Shown here one piece after another: positions 27,571-35,837 of a DNA stretch of 64,000 nucleotides (position 1 is the first letter of the stretch; each line of letters starts with the position of its first letter). The position numbers and the translations under genes are program-made. The notes under the pieces are model-generated. The model was not told the DNA's origin, did not search any database, and worked only from the letters and a program-made list of their open reading frames with translations. Source of the DNA: Desulfuromonadaceae bacterium. GTDB taxonomy: Bacteria > Desulfobacterota > Desulfuromonadia > Geobacterales > Pseudopelobacteraceae. The DNA is taken from assembly GCA_028687585.1 (NCBI GenBank), contig JAQTZV010000020.1, forward strand, positions 1-64,000, written 5' to 3'.

Positions 27571-28791
27571 TTAATCAAACGCCTTGCAGAATTGATAGTG
27601 CTGATATTCCTCATCAGTGAGTCCCACCAAGTTGCGAAAGACCGTCTCGTTATCAGCCCCGAGACACGGGGCTGGTGCTGTTACGTCCCCGGGAGTTATG
27701 GCAAGATTAAAGCCAGGAAACTGATAGTTGTGTTCTCCAATAACAGGATGTCGCCGGCGATGCCAAAGTCGGCGGTATAAAAGTTGCGGATCTTCAAACA
27801 AATCGGCGATGGTATTCACAGGGTAGGCGTGAACACCGTTGGCCTGGAGCAGTTGTGCGATCTCTTCAGCGTCTAAGGTGAGCGTCCACTCAGCGATAAG
27901 CGCTTCCAATTCGTCTGCAGATCCTCGGCGACCTTCAATGTTGTTAAAACGTTTATCTGCGGTCAAAACTGAGTTACTCACCAATGCGGTTAAACGGCCA
28001 AACTCATCGTCAGACCAGCAGGATAAAGCAACCCAATTACTATCGCGACAGACAAAACATCCATGCGGCGCAGCCTCGCTGTCCGCATTACCAACCCGTT
28101 CTGCAATCCGTCCAGTTTCTGAATAATCGACAAGTGCCCCAGCAATGAAGTGAAGACCTGCCTCGTACTGGGACAGATCAATCCATGCGCCGAGTCCCGT
28201 GGTCCGGCGCTGCTCGATGGCAGCAAGAACTGATGCCGCACCCATAGTCGAGGCAATGAAGTCTATGTAAGGGCCATAAAGCAACATCGGGGGGCCGCCA
28301 CTTTTTCCTGTGAGACCGCAGATCCCGGCAAGCGCTGTAAGTTGAGAGCCAAACCCCGGTGTGTTGGCGCGAGGGCCTGTTTGACCCATATTACAACTCG
28401 AGAGCATGATCACGCTTTCATTAACCTCACGTAGTTTCGCGTAGCCGAGGCCCAACCGTTCCATAACGCCGGGGCGCATATTTTCTACTACGATGTCGCA
28501 CCATTGAACAAGCTTCAAGGCTAGTTCTAGGCCAGCCGGGCTCTTGAGGTCCAGCGTAACGCCGTACTTGGAGTCGTTAAAAATAGCGAAACAAGCACCG
28601 TTGTCGGGTGCTGGCTTGCCTTCCCTGAATGGCGGGTATTGGAGCCGAAACCCGTCTGGACGGCTACGCGATTCAACATGCACAACTTCCGCACCAAAAT
28701 TGGCGAGAAGTTTACCGACATGTGGACCTGCGGCATAACCGCCAAACTCAACCACCTTTATCCCTTGTAGTGCCTGCAACAACCCGCTCAT
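27571..28791 (-). CDS. Class III CoA-transferase, catalytic-type subunit
   Basis: A 406-residue family III (CaiB/BaiF) CoA-transferase. N-terminal GIKVVEFGGYAAGPHVGKLLANFGAEV is the family start. The expected nucleophilic aspartate is present at D177 in YGPYIDFIAS, followed by LAAIEQRRTTGLGAWIDLSQYE. The gene overlaps the upstream transferase gene by 4 bp, so the two are probably subunits of one heteromer, as in succinyl-CoA:benzylsuccinate (BbsEF) and succinyl-CoA:phthalate CoA-transferases. The proposed reaction is CoA transfer from succinyl-CoA to phthalate, giving the unstable phthaloyl-CoA, which the adjacent UbiD-like enzyme would decarboxylate. Other aromatic or aliphatic diacids remain possible. 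Confidence 0.85.
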   Translation of the reverse strand: MSGLLQALQGIKVVEFGGYAAGPHVGKLLANFGAEVVHVESRSRPDGFRLQYPPFREGKPAPDNGACFAIFNDSKYGVTLDLKSPAGLELALKLVQWCDIVVENMRPGVMERLGLGYAKLREVNESVIMLSSCNMGQTGPRANTPGFGSQLTALAGICGLTGKSGGPPMLLYGPYIDFIASTMGAASVLAAIEQRRTTGLGAWIDLSQYEAGLHFIAGALVDYSETGRIAERVGNADSEAAPHGCFVCRDSNWVALSCWSDDEFGRLTALVSNSVLTADKRFNNIEGRRGSADELEALIAEWTLTLDAEEIAQLLQANGVHAYPVNTIADLFEDPQLLYRRLWHRRRHPVIGEHNYQFPGFNLAITPGDVTAPAPCLGADNETVFRNLVGLTDEEYQHYQFCKAFD

Positions 28792-29981
28792 GCCTCCTCC
28801 TCGACTGCGTTATTGGTCAATACGCCAATCAGGAGTGGGTCAAGACCAAACTCCGCAAGAATGTGTTCCATATTTGAATTCATTTGCTTCGGTGATTGCA
28901 GCGAAGGTCTCTCTCCATCAACCATGACATATGCGCCGCAGTAACGATGTTTACCACCACCTGGATCTGTGGTGTCGTGCCAGAAATCACGCTTGCTCAG
29001 TTGTGGGTCTACCGCAATATCTGCGACGGTATATGCCGGATACCCCAACATCTCCCTACGACTAGCTTCTTCGAGGAAGTTTTTCATCGTGATGCCGCGG
29101 AAGAAGTTCCCGATAGGCGCTTCTAGCTTATCTATCTCCTCTTGAATAAGGTTAGTGGGGGCAAAAGTAGACCAGTTGATGGTGGCTAATTCTTCCAGGG
29201 GCGCCTCGGCATCGCGCATCCATGCGACTAACTGTTCGTTGGATCGTAATCCTGCGGAACCACCGTATAAGATAAAGTTGAGATAACCGTCAGCGCATGG
29301 CCAAAAAGTTCGAAACTGTGCCCCATCCAATGCACGCCCTGTCATAAAAGCACCACTGCGACTAGGCGTAATTCCAAGAAGATCCACGAAAGTTGGCGCG
29401 TGGGCCAGAGCCGGAATCACTGACATCTGCGCTGAGACGTCCACATGTTGTCCTCGACCGATTATCGTACGACCGATTAACGCCACAAGTGCACCCACCG
29501 CACCGTGCGCTCCTGCCCAGGAATAGGATTGTGGCACTGAGACACGCACCGGTTCACCGTCCGGTTCGCCGGCTAGGGACATTGCTCCGGCTGCCGCCAT
29601 TAGCTCAATATCTGAAGCCTGCCATTGGGCACGAGGGCCTGTTCTGCCGAAGGGTGTTATGGATACGTGTACCAGATTTGGGTGACGCGCTGCCACGCGT
29701 TCCGGATCGAAGTAGGCGGCCAGAGGGCTGCCAGGATGTGCACACTCAATAAGCACGTCAGCGTGTTCAAGCATAATTTCCAAAACAGACTGTCCGGCCT
29801 CCATATCCAGGTTGAGGGGAAGCGGATGCTTGTTAATGTTGTATGCTCGCCAGTCCGGTTTTTCAGTACGGCACCCCGGCGGATCAATTTTAATCACTGT
29901 CGCCCCAAGATCTGCCAACATACGTCCTGCTAGCCAACCCAACTGATCCGAGCAATCAACTACACGACATGCACTAAGCAT
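28788..29981 (-). CDS. Class III CoA-transferase, probably non-catalytic subunit
   Basis: A 397-residue CaiB/BaiF-type protein (start MLSACRVVDCSDQLGWLAGRMLADLG, with VIKIDPPG and RPNLVHVSITPFGRTGPRA-like blocks). At the position of the catalytic Asp the sequence is VPQSYSWAGAHGA; aligned to YIDF of the partner, Asp is replaced by Tyr. This asymmetry is known for heteromeric class III transferases in which one subunit is structural. It lies 69 bp downstream of ubiD and overlaps the catalytic-subunit gene. A perfect hairpin at 30012-30041 separates it from ubiD and may adjust relative expression. Confidence 0.8.
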   Translation of the reverse strand: MLSACRVVDCSDQLGWLAGRMLADLGATVIKIDPPGCRTEKPDWRAYNINKHPLPLNLDMEAGQSVLEIMLEHADVLIECAHPGSPLAAYFDPERVAARHPNLVHVSITPFGRTGPRAQWQASDIELMAAAGAMSLAGEPDGEPVRVSVPQSYSWAGAHGAVGALVALIGRTIIGRGQHVDVSAQMSVIPALAHAPTFVDLLGITPSRSGAFMTGRALDGAQFRTFWPCADGYLNFILYGGSAGLRSNEQLVAWMRDAEAPLEELATINWSTFAPTNLIQEEIDKLEAPIGNFFRGITMKNFLEEASRREMLGYPAYTVADIAVDPQLSKRDFWHDTTDPGGGKHRYCGAYVMVDGERPSLQSPKQMNSNMEHILAEFGLDPLLIGVLTNNAVEEEA

Positions 29982-30011
29982 CTTCTCAACTCCCTCTCTT
30001 AATATTAAGTT

Positions 30012-30041
30012 AGTCCCCCTCCGGCATAGCCGGGGGGGACT
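30012..30041 (-). terminator. Perfect hairpin between ubiD-like and CoA-transferase genes
   Basis: AGTCCCCCTCCGGC pairs with GCCGGGGGGGACT around a short loop, one bulge or wobble. It starts 10 bp after the ubiD-like stop. There is no T-run on the minus strand, so partial termination or mRNA processing and stabilisation is more likely than full termination. It could let the decarboxylase be made in excess over the transferase. Confidence 0.6.
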
Positions 30042-30050
30042 AAGATGAAA

Positions 30051-31619
30051 TTACCGTCCGGTACGTGCAAGGGACAAGACCCAACCGTGCATCCTTGATC
30101 GGGCGTTCTGCATATCTTTGGCCGAAAAGAAGTCCTCGGCTTTGACCTTGTCGACCGGATAGACTGGGCGATGAAAGTCGTTCTCGTAGCCATAGGGCAC
30201 TGTAGCATCAATGCCCATACCACCTTCGAAGCGGGTATTGGCTGCTGTCCATTGCTGGTCGCCCGAGGTCATTCTTTCGGCGGGCATAAAGGTCTGGCCA
30301 ATCCCACCTGGATGCGGATTGAGTATATCGGTCTGTGGGTTCACTCGCGTGGTTAGACACCACATGATATCGTCCATGGAGTAAATATCCACGTCCTCGC
30401 TCACCGCAATGACCAGACGTGAACCCTGGGAACAGGCCAAGATGGCGGTCAGAAAGTTACGCTGCCACCCTTCCTCAATCTTATTGCGCTTCTTGACCTG
30501 GATGATGGCTCCACCCCAGTCGGTCATACAGTAGGGGATGTGAACGTTCTGCACTATACCAGGCTGTAGACGTTCACACAGGTTGTAGATCGCCGATTCG
30601 CGCACAGAGGTGTCGATGTTTGCATCGTCCATAGTATGCACGCCGAGTGGGAAAATGATCGGCTTGCTCTCAGGTTTTCGCATTGTGATGGCGGTGACGT
30701 GGAAGGTAGGCGCCTTGTAGGCTTTGCCCATGTAACCTGCCCATTCAGGGTGAAAATGAAACCGCCCCTGGATGTCGGCATCCTCAGATTCCTTGGTCTC
30801 GTAGCGCTTGTCACGCGGGTGCAGGTAACCCTCCAGAACGTATTCCGCATCTGCCAGAGTGTAGGCATCTATGGTACGGCACTTCACGATCCGTACGGGA
30901 GAACCCTGGACTGCCCCGGCCATGCCCACCTCGTCGCAACCCTTGGGGAGCATCGCATAGTCAAAACCGGCACCAGCCAGATAGGTGCATGATGGCGGGA
31001 CGCCGAAGCACATTGTAAGTGGAATCGGCTTATCGTCGTTGTAATGCTCAGTCATCACCTGCCACATGTGTGATCCCGGGGAGATTTGGAACGTACCGAC
31101 ATTGCCCCAGCGGAAGTTCATGCGGTTATAGCCGATGTGGCTGCCACCATCGAAGTAATCTCCGATGACACAGGATATCCCCGAACCAATGGTCAACTCA
31201 GACTCAAGTTCGGTGTGGCGGATTGCCGTCAGCCATTTGTTGACGTCGAGATCTTCGGTGAGCACCAGTTCCTGAACCGGGGCCTCACTCTGGTCGATGA
31301 TGACTGGAGCAATAGGATGATCGATGGCATGTCCCACCTTCTTTACGCGATCTAGAGAGTCTTTCCAGTCAAACATCTTTTCTATGACCTTGATGTCGCC
31401 AAATAGGTTGGTGATGGCTCGAGCGTGCGGTTTGCCTTTTACGTTGTTAAACAGGATCGGGCAGCCCCCATCCATAATTTTCTGCAAACCGGTAATTTCG
31501 AGATCCGGATCAACCTCTTTATTGGTCTCGATCAGATCCCCTTCTGCGCGTAACCAATCAAGCGTAGAGCGTAGATTGGTGATGTCCTTCTTGGCGTTCT
31601 TCTTTGCAACTGATTCCAT
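30051..31619 (-). CDS. UbiD-family decarboxylase, candidate phthaloyl-CoA decarboxylase
   Basis: A 522-residue UbiD-type (de)carboxylase, about 59 kDa, the size of characterised phthaloyl-CoA decarboxylase subunits. It would need prenylated FMN and a metal. Visible features are an N-terminal DLRSTLDWL-type start (ITNLRSTLDWLRAEGDL) and VDPDLEITGLQ. The prFMN/metal-binding strand is HIGYNRMNFRWGNVGTFQIS. One catalytic Glu lies in DAEYVLEGYLHP and the second in FHPEWAGYMG, which takes the place of the usual GPFGEFTGYYG. About 15 extra residues separate these two motifs, so it is a divergent subfamily. An AAAGGAGGACGACA ribosome binding site precedes the ATG. It lies between ubiX and the two CoA-transferases, as in phthalate clusters of denitrifiers. 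Substrate is inferred from context. Confidence 0.83.
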   Translation of the reverse strand: MESVAKKNAKKDITNLRSTLDWLRAEGDLIETNKEVDPDLEITGLQKIMDGGCPILFNNVKGKPHARAITNLFGDIKVIEKMFDWKDSLDRVKKVGHAIDHPIAPVIIDQSEAPVQELVLTEDLDVNKWLTAIRHTELESELTIGSGISCVIGDYFDGGSHIGYNRMNFRWGNVGTFQISPGSHMWQVMTEHYNDDKPIPLTMCFGVPPSCTYLAGAGFDYAMLPKGCDEVGMAGAVQGSPVRIVKCRTIDAYTLADAEYVLEGYLHPRDKRYETKESEDADIQGRFHFHPEWAGYMGKAYKAPTFHVTAITMRKPESKPIIFPLGVHTMDDANIDTSVRESAIYNLCERLQPGIVQNVHIPYCMTDWGGAIIQVKKRNKIEEGWQRNFLTAILACSQGSRLVIAVSEDVDIYSMDDIMWCLTTRVNPQTDILNPHPGGIGQTFMPAERMTSGDQQWTAANTRFEGGMGIDATVPYGYENDFHRPVYPVDKVKAEDFFSAKDMQNARSRMHGWVLSLARTGR

Positions 31620-31797
31620 TGTCGTCCTCCTTTGATGACGGGTTAGTGATTGTACCCTTAGAAAATTTAAGGGCCATTTTATTTCTCAGCTTCTGATTAC
31701 ATTGTCCTTTGTCGGCCTCCTTTGCCTTCTTCCTTTGATGGCAGATTTGTGGTAGACCCTAATAAATAGGGGCTTGTGTGATATACTAAGTGCAAAT

Positions 31798-32391
31798 TCA
31801 AATAGATCGCACACTTGCTTGGCGTTTGACCATCTTGCCATCCCAGCGTTGTCCGACGTTTATATCTATATTGAATTGGTCTAGAAGGCGCTGAACGATG
31901 TGGTCGACCACGTCATTAAGGCTTTCGGGGTGGTTATAAAAGGCTGGCATAGGCGGAAGAATCGTCACACCCATGCGTGAGAGTTTGAGTAGATTTTCAA
32001 GGTGAATATCGCTCAACGGAGTCTCACGAGCCACAAGAACCAACTTGCGGCGCTCTTTGAGAATGACGTCCGCAGCGCGATGGACCAGATGGTCGCCCGT
32101 ACCGTGAGCGATGGCTGCGACACTACGCATCGAACAGGGAACAACTACCATGCCGGCAGTAAGAAAGGATCCCGAAGAGACCGTAGCGCCCATGTCGTCT
32201 GCACGGTAAGAGACAGTCGCCATGTCCATAATCTCCCGCGCAGACAAGCCAGTTTCATGTTCAACCGTCTGCAGAGCCCATTTGCTTGCAATCAGGTGGG
32301 TTTCTACATCGCTGTCCTTCAAAACTTCCAGCAGACGAACTCCCAAAATGGCCCCGGTTGCACCGGTCATACCAACTATCAGTTTGCGCAT
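31798..32391 (-). CDS. ubiX: UbiX-type flavin prenyltransferase
   Basis: A 197-residue flavin prenyltransferase that makes prenylated FMN from FMN and dimethylallyl phosphate for UbiD enzymes. The start at 32391 is chosen because AAGGAGAAG precedes it and MRKLIVGMTGATGAILG is the family beginning; an upstream start would add an Arg-rich leader. Conserved blocks are VVVPCSMRSVAAIAHGTGDHLVHRAADV, KLVLVARETPLSDIHLENLLKL, and the end PPMPAFYNHPESLNDVVDHIVQRLLD. It is the first gene of the catabolic operon, directly downstream of the sigma-54 promoter at 32661-32675. It comes 178 bp before the ubiD-like gene. Confidence 0.93.
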   Translation of the reverse strand: MRKLIVGMTGATGAILGVRLLEVLKDSDVETHLIASKWALQTVEHETGLSAREIMDMATVSYRADDMGATVSSGSFLTAGMVVVPCSMRSVAAIAHGTGDHLVHRAADVILKERRKLVLVARETPLSDIHLENLLKLSRMGVTILPPMPAFYNHPESLNDVVDHIVQRLLDQFNIDINVGQRWDGKMVKRQASVRSI

Positions 32392-32660
32392 ACGGCGTCT
32401 TCTCCTTTGCAAAAAATCTGTCTTCAAGTATTGGGGTTATACTTGGGTTAAGCTTGTAACAAAGTTTTATCATCCAAATGTTGCAGTATATTACTCGTCG
32501 ATATTGACTGAAATAGACTTGCTGCCTAAAGTTAATAAAAATGAATATAATCTGTTTTTAAAACTCTGATTATGCATTAATTTGATTTATATTTCGGCAT
32601 ATTGTATAAAGTTCAACTATCAAACCTACTAGGCCCGTCTCACAGTTTAAAAAACTTATT

Positions 32661-32675
32661 GCAACCAACATGCCA
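32661..32675 (-). promoter_or_regulatory. Sigma-54 promoter of the ubiX-ubiD-CoA-transferase operon
   Basis: On the minus strand the sequence reads TTGGCATGTTGGTTGCAATA: the core TGGCATG-N4-TTGC fits the consensus TGGCAYR-N4-TTGC at every fixed position. It lies about 270 bp upstream of the ubiX start and 44 bp downstream of a 34-bp palindrome, beside a divergent sigma-54 activator gene. Confidence 0.82.
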
Positions 32676-32718
32676 ACACATAAACTGTGCAAAATAGGGT
32701 TCTATAAATCCATAACAT

Positions 32719-32752
32719 ATCACATGTGAAATGTTGACATTTCAAATGTGAT
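32719..32752. promoter_or_regulatory. Palindromic upstream activator sequence
   Basis: Two 16-bp arms, ATCACATGTGAAATGT and ACATTTCAAATGTGAT, separated by TG, match as an inverted repeat at 15 of 16 positions. The centre is about 85 bp upstream of the expected start from the sigma-54 promoter, the classic enhancer position. It is the likely site of the activator encoded at 32903-34498, and it may also serve that gene's own control. A half-site copy exists at 13117-13132. Confidence 0.78.
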
Positions 32753-32902
32753 TGTATAGTATCAAAAGTGAACTGTTGGACGTCATTTCAAGTTATCGGA
32801 TTGCTTATAAATGGACGCCACTTACTCGGCCAGCCAAGCAAAATGGTCAAATAGGCGCAAACATGTGGCGAAATAAGACAAATTGAAGGGAGGATATTAT
32901 TA

Positions 32903-34498
32903 TTGAAAACATCATCACTCAAGACCCTTATTGCTGCGCTTCCGTTGATTGCCAGAGCAACTGGAGGCGTCGCATTTGTAGCGAGTTCTGACGGTAAATG
33001 CATTCAAGCAGTGGGCCCCGATGGTAAGCAGAGTTCTGATATTGAGAGCTCCTTTCTTGAGTTGTGCAAGGAGGCCGCTGTACAAGGCTGCCCGCTCGGG
33101 TACAATAATGGAGAGATTGAATCTGAGTGTTTTGCTATTCCCGTTGGTGATGTGGTGCTTGCCGCATCCAATGGCGAGCGAGTAAAACGCCAAGACCGGC
33201 TCTTTCAAACACTTAAGGAAACACTGCCATTAATCGCAGAAGTAGCTGGTGGAGAGGCAGTTTTATTCGATTCCGGGGGACGTCGACTGTTCACTGCAGA
33301 CCCGAGGTCTCGCACCGTGCGAGAAGGACCAGGAACGGTTGCAGCCACCTGCCAAGAAGTCATGCGCACCGGCAGGCCTAACATTGGCCCATCTCATACT
33401 GTTGTCGGAGCAACCGCTGTACGAATCCCCATTTCCTCGTTATTCGGCTTCGGCTTCAACAACGCCACCTCGATGCGTCAGCGTGTGAAACTTCTTGATG
33501 AGGTTCAAAGACGGCGAACAGCCAAGTACACATGGGATGACATTATCTATAGTGGCCCGAGCCTGGACACACCAATTAAACTTGCCCAAAGTGCAGCCCT
33601 CAGCAGTTCTCCGGTCATTATCTTCGGTGAGAGTGGAACAGGGAAAGAATTGTTCGCTCAGGCAATTCATAATGCTTCATCTCGCTCTGAAAAGCCGTTT
33701 GTAGCGATCAATTGCTCCGCACTCCCGGAAAGCCTTGTCGAAAGCACCTTTTTCGGATATGTAGAGGGTGCATTCACCGGTGCGCGTCGCGGCGGTCAGG
33801 CTGGCTTGTTCGAACAGGCAGACCATGGTACGTTACTGCTTGATGAGATCAGTGAGGCCCCACTCGATCTTCAAGCTAAACTTTTGCGCGTTCTTCAGGA
33901 ACATGAGGTGCGGCGTGTTGGGGCTGATCGGTCTACAACGGTAGATGTGCGTATCATAGCGACATGCAACAGAGATCTTGTGCGATGCATGGATGAAGGA
34001 CAATTTCGCAGTGACTTGTATTACCGTCTGAACGTAATTGATATTTACGTTCCTCCGCTAAGACAACGTAAAGAGGATATTCCGTTACTTGTGGGAACCA
34101 CACTAGAAAAACTGGCACGCGCCGACGGCGTGCCGGTGCCGGTTATAGACGAAGGTGCCATGTTCTACCTAGTAAATTATTACTGGCCAGGAAATGTGCG
34201 CGAACTGCGTAATGTTATGGAACGTATTGTAAGTTTGAGTCCAGGTGAAAAGATTTATATCAAACACTTGCCGCCCAAATTTATTGAAACTAACAGTTTT
34301 GAGGCTGCACCTCTTCTGCCTGTCGGCCAACGTGCCACGCTCACCGACAGGCTTGCCGAGGCCGAGCACCTTATGCTCTTCGAGACGCTTGAACGCTGCA
34401 ACGGAAATCGTGAAAAAACCGCAAAAGAGTTAGGAATCAGCATAACAACTCTTTGGCGGCGTCTTCGCAAAGCTCGCGGCGAATACGAAAAACAATGA
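32903..34498 (+). CDS. Sigma-54-dependent transcriptional activator
   Basis: A 531-residue enhancer-binding protein. Residues about 1-190 form a sensor region with two similar halves (LIAALPLIARATGGVAFVASSDG and KETLPLIAEVAGGEAVLFDSGG), suggesting duplicated ligand-binding domains. The AAA+ domain (about 212-445) has Walker A GESGTGKELFA, the sigma-54 contact loop EGAFTGARRGG, Walker B LLLDEIS and YYWPGNVRELRNVMER. The C-terminal Fis-type helix-turn-helix is NREKTAKELGISITTLWRRL. Translation probably starts at TTG 32903 after GGGAGGATATTA. There is no receiver domain, so direct effector sensing is likely. It is divergent from the ubiX operon and shares its regulatory region. Confidence 0.92.
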   Translation: MKTSSLKTLIAALPLIARATGGVAFVASSDGKCIQAVGPDGKQSSDIESSFLELCKEAAVQGCPLGYNNGEIESECFAIPVGDVVLAASNGERVKRQDRLFQTLKETLPLIAEVAGGEAVLFDSGGRRLFTADPRSRTVREGPGTVAATCQEVMRTGRPNIGPSHTVVGATAVRIPISSLFGFGFNNATSMRQRVKLLDEVQRRRTAKYTWDDIIYSGPSLDTPIKLAQSAALSSSPVIIFGESGTGKELFAQAIHNASSRSEKPFVAINCSALPESLVESTFFGYVEGAFTGARRGGQAGLFEQADHGTLLLDEISEAPLDLQAKLLRVLQEHEVRRVGADRSTTVDVRIIATCNRDLVRCMDEGQFRSDLYYRLNVIDIYVPPLRQRKEDIPLLVGTTLEKLARADGVPVPVIDEGAMFYLVNYYWPGNVRELRNVMERIVSLSPGEKIYIKHLPPKFIETNSFEAAPLLPVGQRATLTDRLAEAEHLMLFETLERCNGNREKTAKELGISITTLWRRLRKARGEYEKQ

Positions 34499-34558
34499 CC
34501 TCCGTAAGTAAAGATTTCGCACCCAAGGGTGTGTTAACCTTTCTTTACAATTCTTAGG

Positions 34559-34624
34559 ATTATATCAATCGGTGCATTGGCACATTCACCTCGCGCTATG
34601 GATATCTCCATGTTGTTTGATTGA
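34559..34624 (+). pseudogene. Relic of a nadC 3' end
   Basis: The plus strand encodes IISIGALAHSPRAMDISMLFD followed by TGA. This matches the extreme C-terminus of the intact NadC (IISIGSLTHSPRAMDISMLFD, gene at 18570-19397) except at two residues. The rest of the gene is missing. It lies just after the activator gene and shows that a second nadC, in the opposite orientation, was once here. Confidence 0.85.
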
Positions 34625-34702
34625 CCAGTATCAAGTGCTGAAACCACCATAAACTGTCTGTTCAGTGAGGCGTAACAACTTCGATTGTTTAGTGTGAAGA
34701 GA

Positions 34703-34885
34703 AACCCACACCCTGCGGGTGTGGTCATGTTTGATGGTTATGCCGGTCCCGGATGGGTATGGCCGATTGGCCGTAGTAATACGATTTATGCGCATGCACG
34801 AAGGTTTTAAAGCTGCAGACTGGGAATACGCTGCATCATCATAAAAGTTGCCTAGCCCCCCTATCGGGCTGCTTTCAAAGCGTTG
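34703..34885 (+). ncRNA. Candidate structured RNA element, copy A
   Basis: About 180 nt that align by eye with 43094-43288. Shared blocks include GAAACCCA, ATGCYGGTCCC, GCACG, GAAAGTTTTAAA-like, GGGAATA and TTTCAAAGC. Hairpins in this copy: CCACACCC/GGGTGTGG (34706-34724). A nested one: GCC-GGT-CCC/GGG-TAT-GGC (34742-34763). GCAG/CTGC (34815-34834) and AGCCC/GGGCT (34854-34870). The last two have counterparts in copy B with changed but still paired bases. It follows the nadC relic and faces the 3' end of the GntR gene. No known riboswitch class was recognised, and no downstream gene on this strand is left. Confidence 0.55.
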
Positions 34886-34977
34886 GAAGCATGGTGCAGG
34901 GCAACGACAAAGACATTCTTGATAAAATTGTAAAGGGTAAGCGACTCTGATCAATGTAGCATTGGAGCTGGCCAGGT

Positions 34978-35760
34978 TCAAGCAAGAACAGACGCAGGTG
35001 AGGAAGTAATGAGACTCTTTTTCAACATGGCCAGCCGCTCACCAACAGTGTGAATATCCTTCGCCATAAGTATCTTGGCCTCTTCCGGTTGGCGATTACG
35101 TATTGCCTCTAGAATCTTCTTGTGCATTCCGAGCGCCACTTTTGAAGTTGCAATGTTGGGTATGTGTTTAATGCGTTCGGCGAGGAGAATCAGAACCGTT
35201 TCCCCAACAACACTTAGGATCGGGTTGCGACTCATTCGAATCACAAGACGGTGAAACTCAATGTTTAGGAGGCGGATACTGTCTCCTTTGGAATTCTCCA
35301 ACTCCACTTTCGACAGTAAAGTAGCTAACTGCTCAAAATCTTCTTCCGACCCCAGCTCCGCAGAGCGATATGCCGCAAATGGCTCTATCAGTTCGCGAAC
35401 TTCAAACAGATTCTCTAAGCTCGCCTCGCCCATGGCCAGTAGATTGACGATAGATTCGGAAATAGGCCGCTCGTAATCTTGCGCGACGAAAAGTCCTCCC
35501 TTGGCACCCTTTTTAACAGTTAGTAGTCCATTGAGCTCCAAGGTGCGTATCGCTTCACGGACTACAACGCGGCTTACGCCGAATTGCTCGGCAAGATCCC
35601 GCTCGGTGGGGAGGCGATCCAGCACTTGTAATTGTTGCGCAAATATTCGATCGCGAATCTGATCTGCTACTTCCTCATAGGCCTTTCTTCGACCGAGGGG
35701 AACAAAAGACGTACTTTTATCGATAACCTTTGTTGACGCTGCTATTACAAGATCATTCAT
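34978..35760 (-). CDS. GntR-family (FadR/FCD) transcriptional regulator
   Basis: A 260-residue GntR regulator. The N-terminal winged helix-turn-helix (about residues 25-95) shows LPTERDLAEQFGVSRVVVREAIRTLELNGLL; the all-helical FCD ligand domain (about 105-245) contains VRELIEPFAAYRSAEL and NIEFHRLVIRMSRNPIL with His residues typical of metal/acid binding. This class often senses organic acids. It is divergent from the second ubiD-like gene (432 bp between starts), its most likely target. An inverted repeat at 35838-35859 lies in between. The gene ends beside the structured RNA element. Confidence 0.9.
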   Translation of the reverse strand: MNDLVIAASTKVIDKSTSFVPLGRRKAYEEVADQIRDRIFAQQLQVLDRLPTERDLAEQFGVSRVVVREAIRTLELNGLLTVKKGAKGGLFVAQDYERPISESIVNLLAMGEASLENLFEVRELIEPFAAYRSAELGSEEDFEQLATLLSKVELENSKGDSIRLLNIEFHRLVIRMSRNPILSVVGETVLILLAERIKHIPNIATSKVALGMHKKILEAIRNRQPEEAKILMAKDIHTVGERLAMLKKSLITSSPASVLA

Positions 35761-35837
35761 GGAGTTTACCTATATTAATGAATCGAAAATACAAAACTAG
35801 ATCATACCGGATAAGGGCTAACCTTTATTCAATTAAT

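Noticed and set aside
34737..34848. Short open frame starting MVMPVPDGYGRL inside structured element A
   Set aside because: The corresponding frame in copy B diverges after a few residues and stops early; base pairing rather than codons is conserved.
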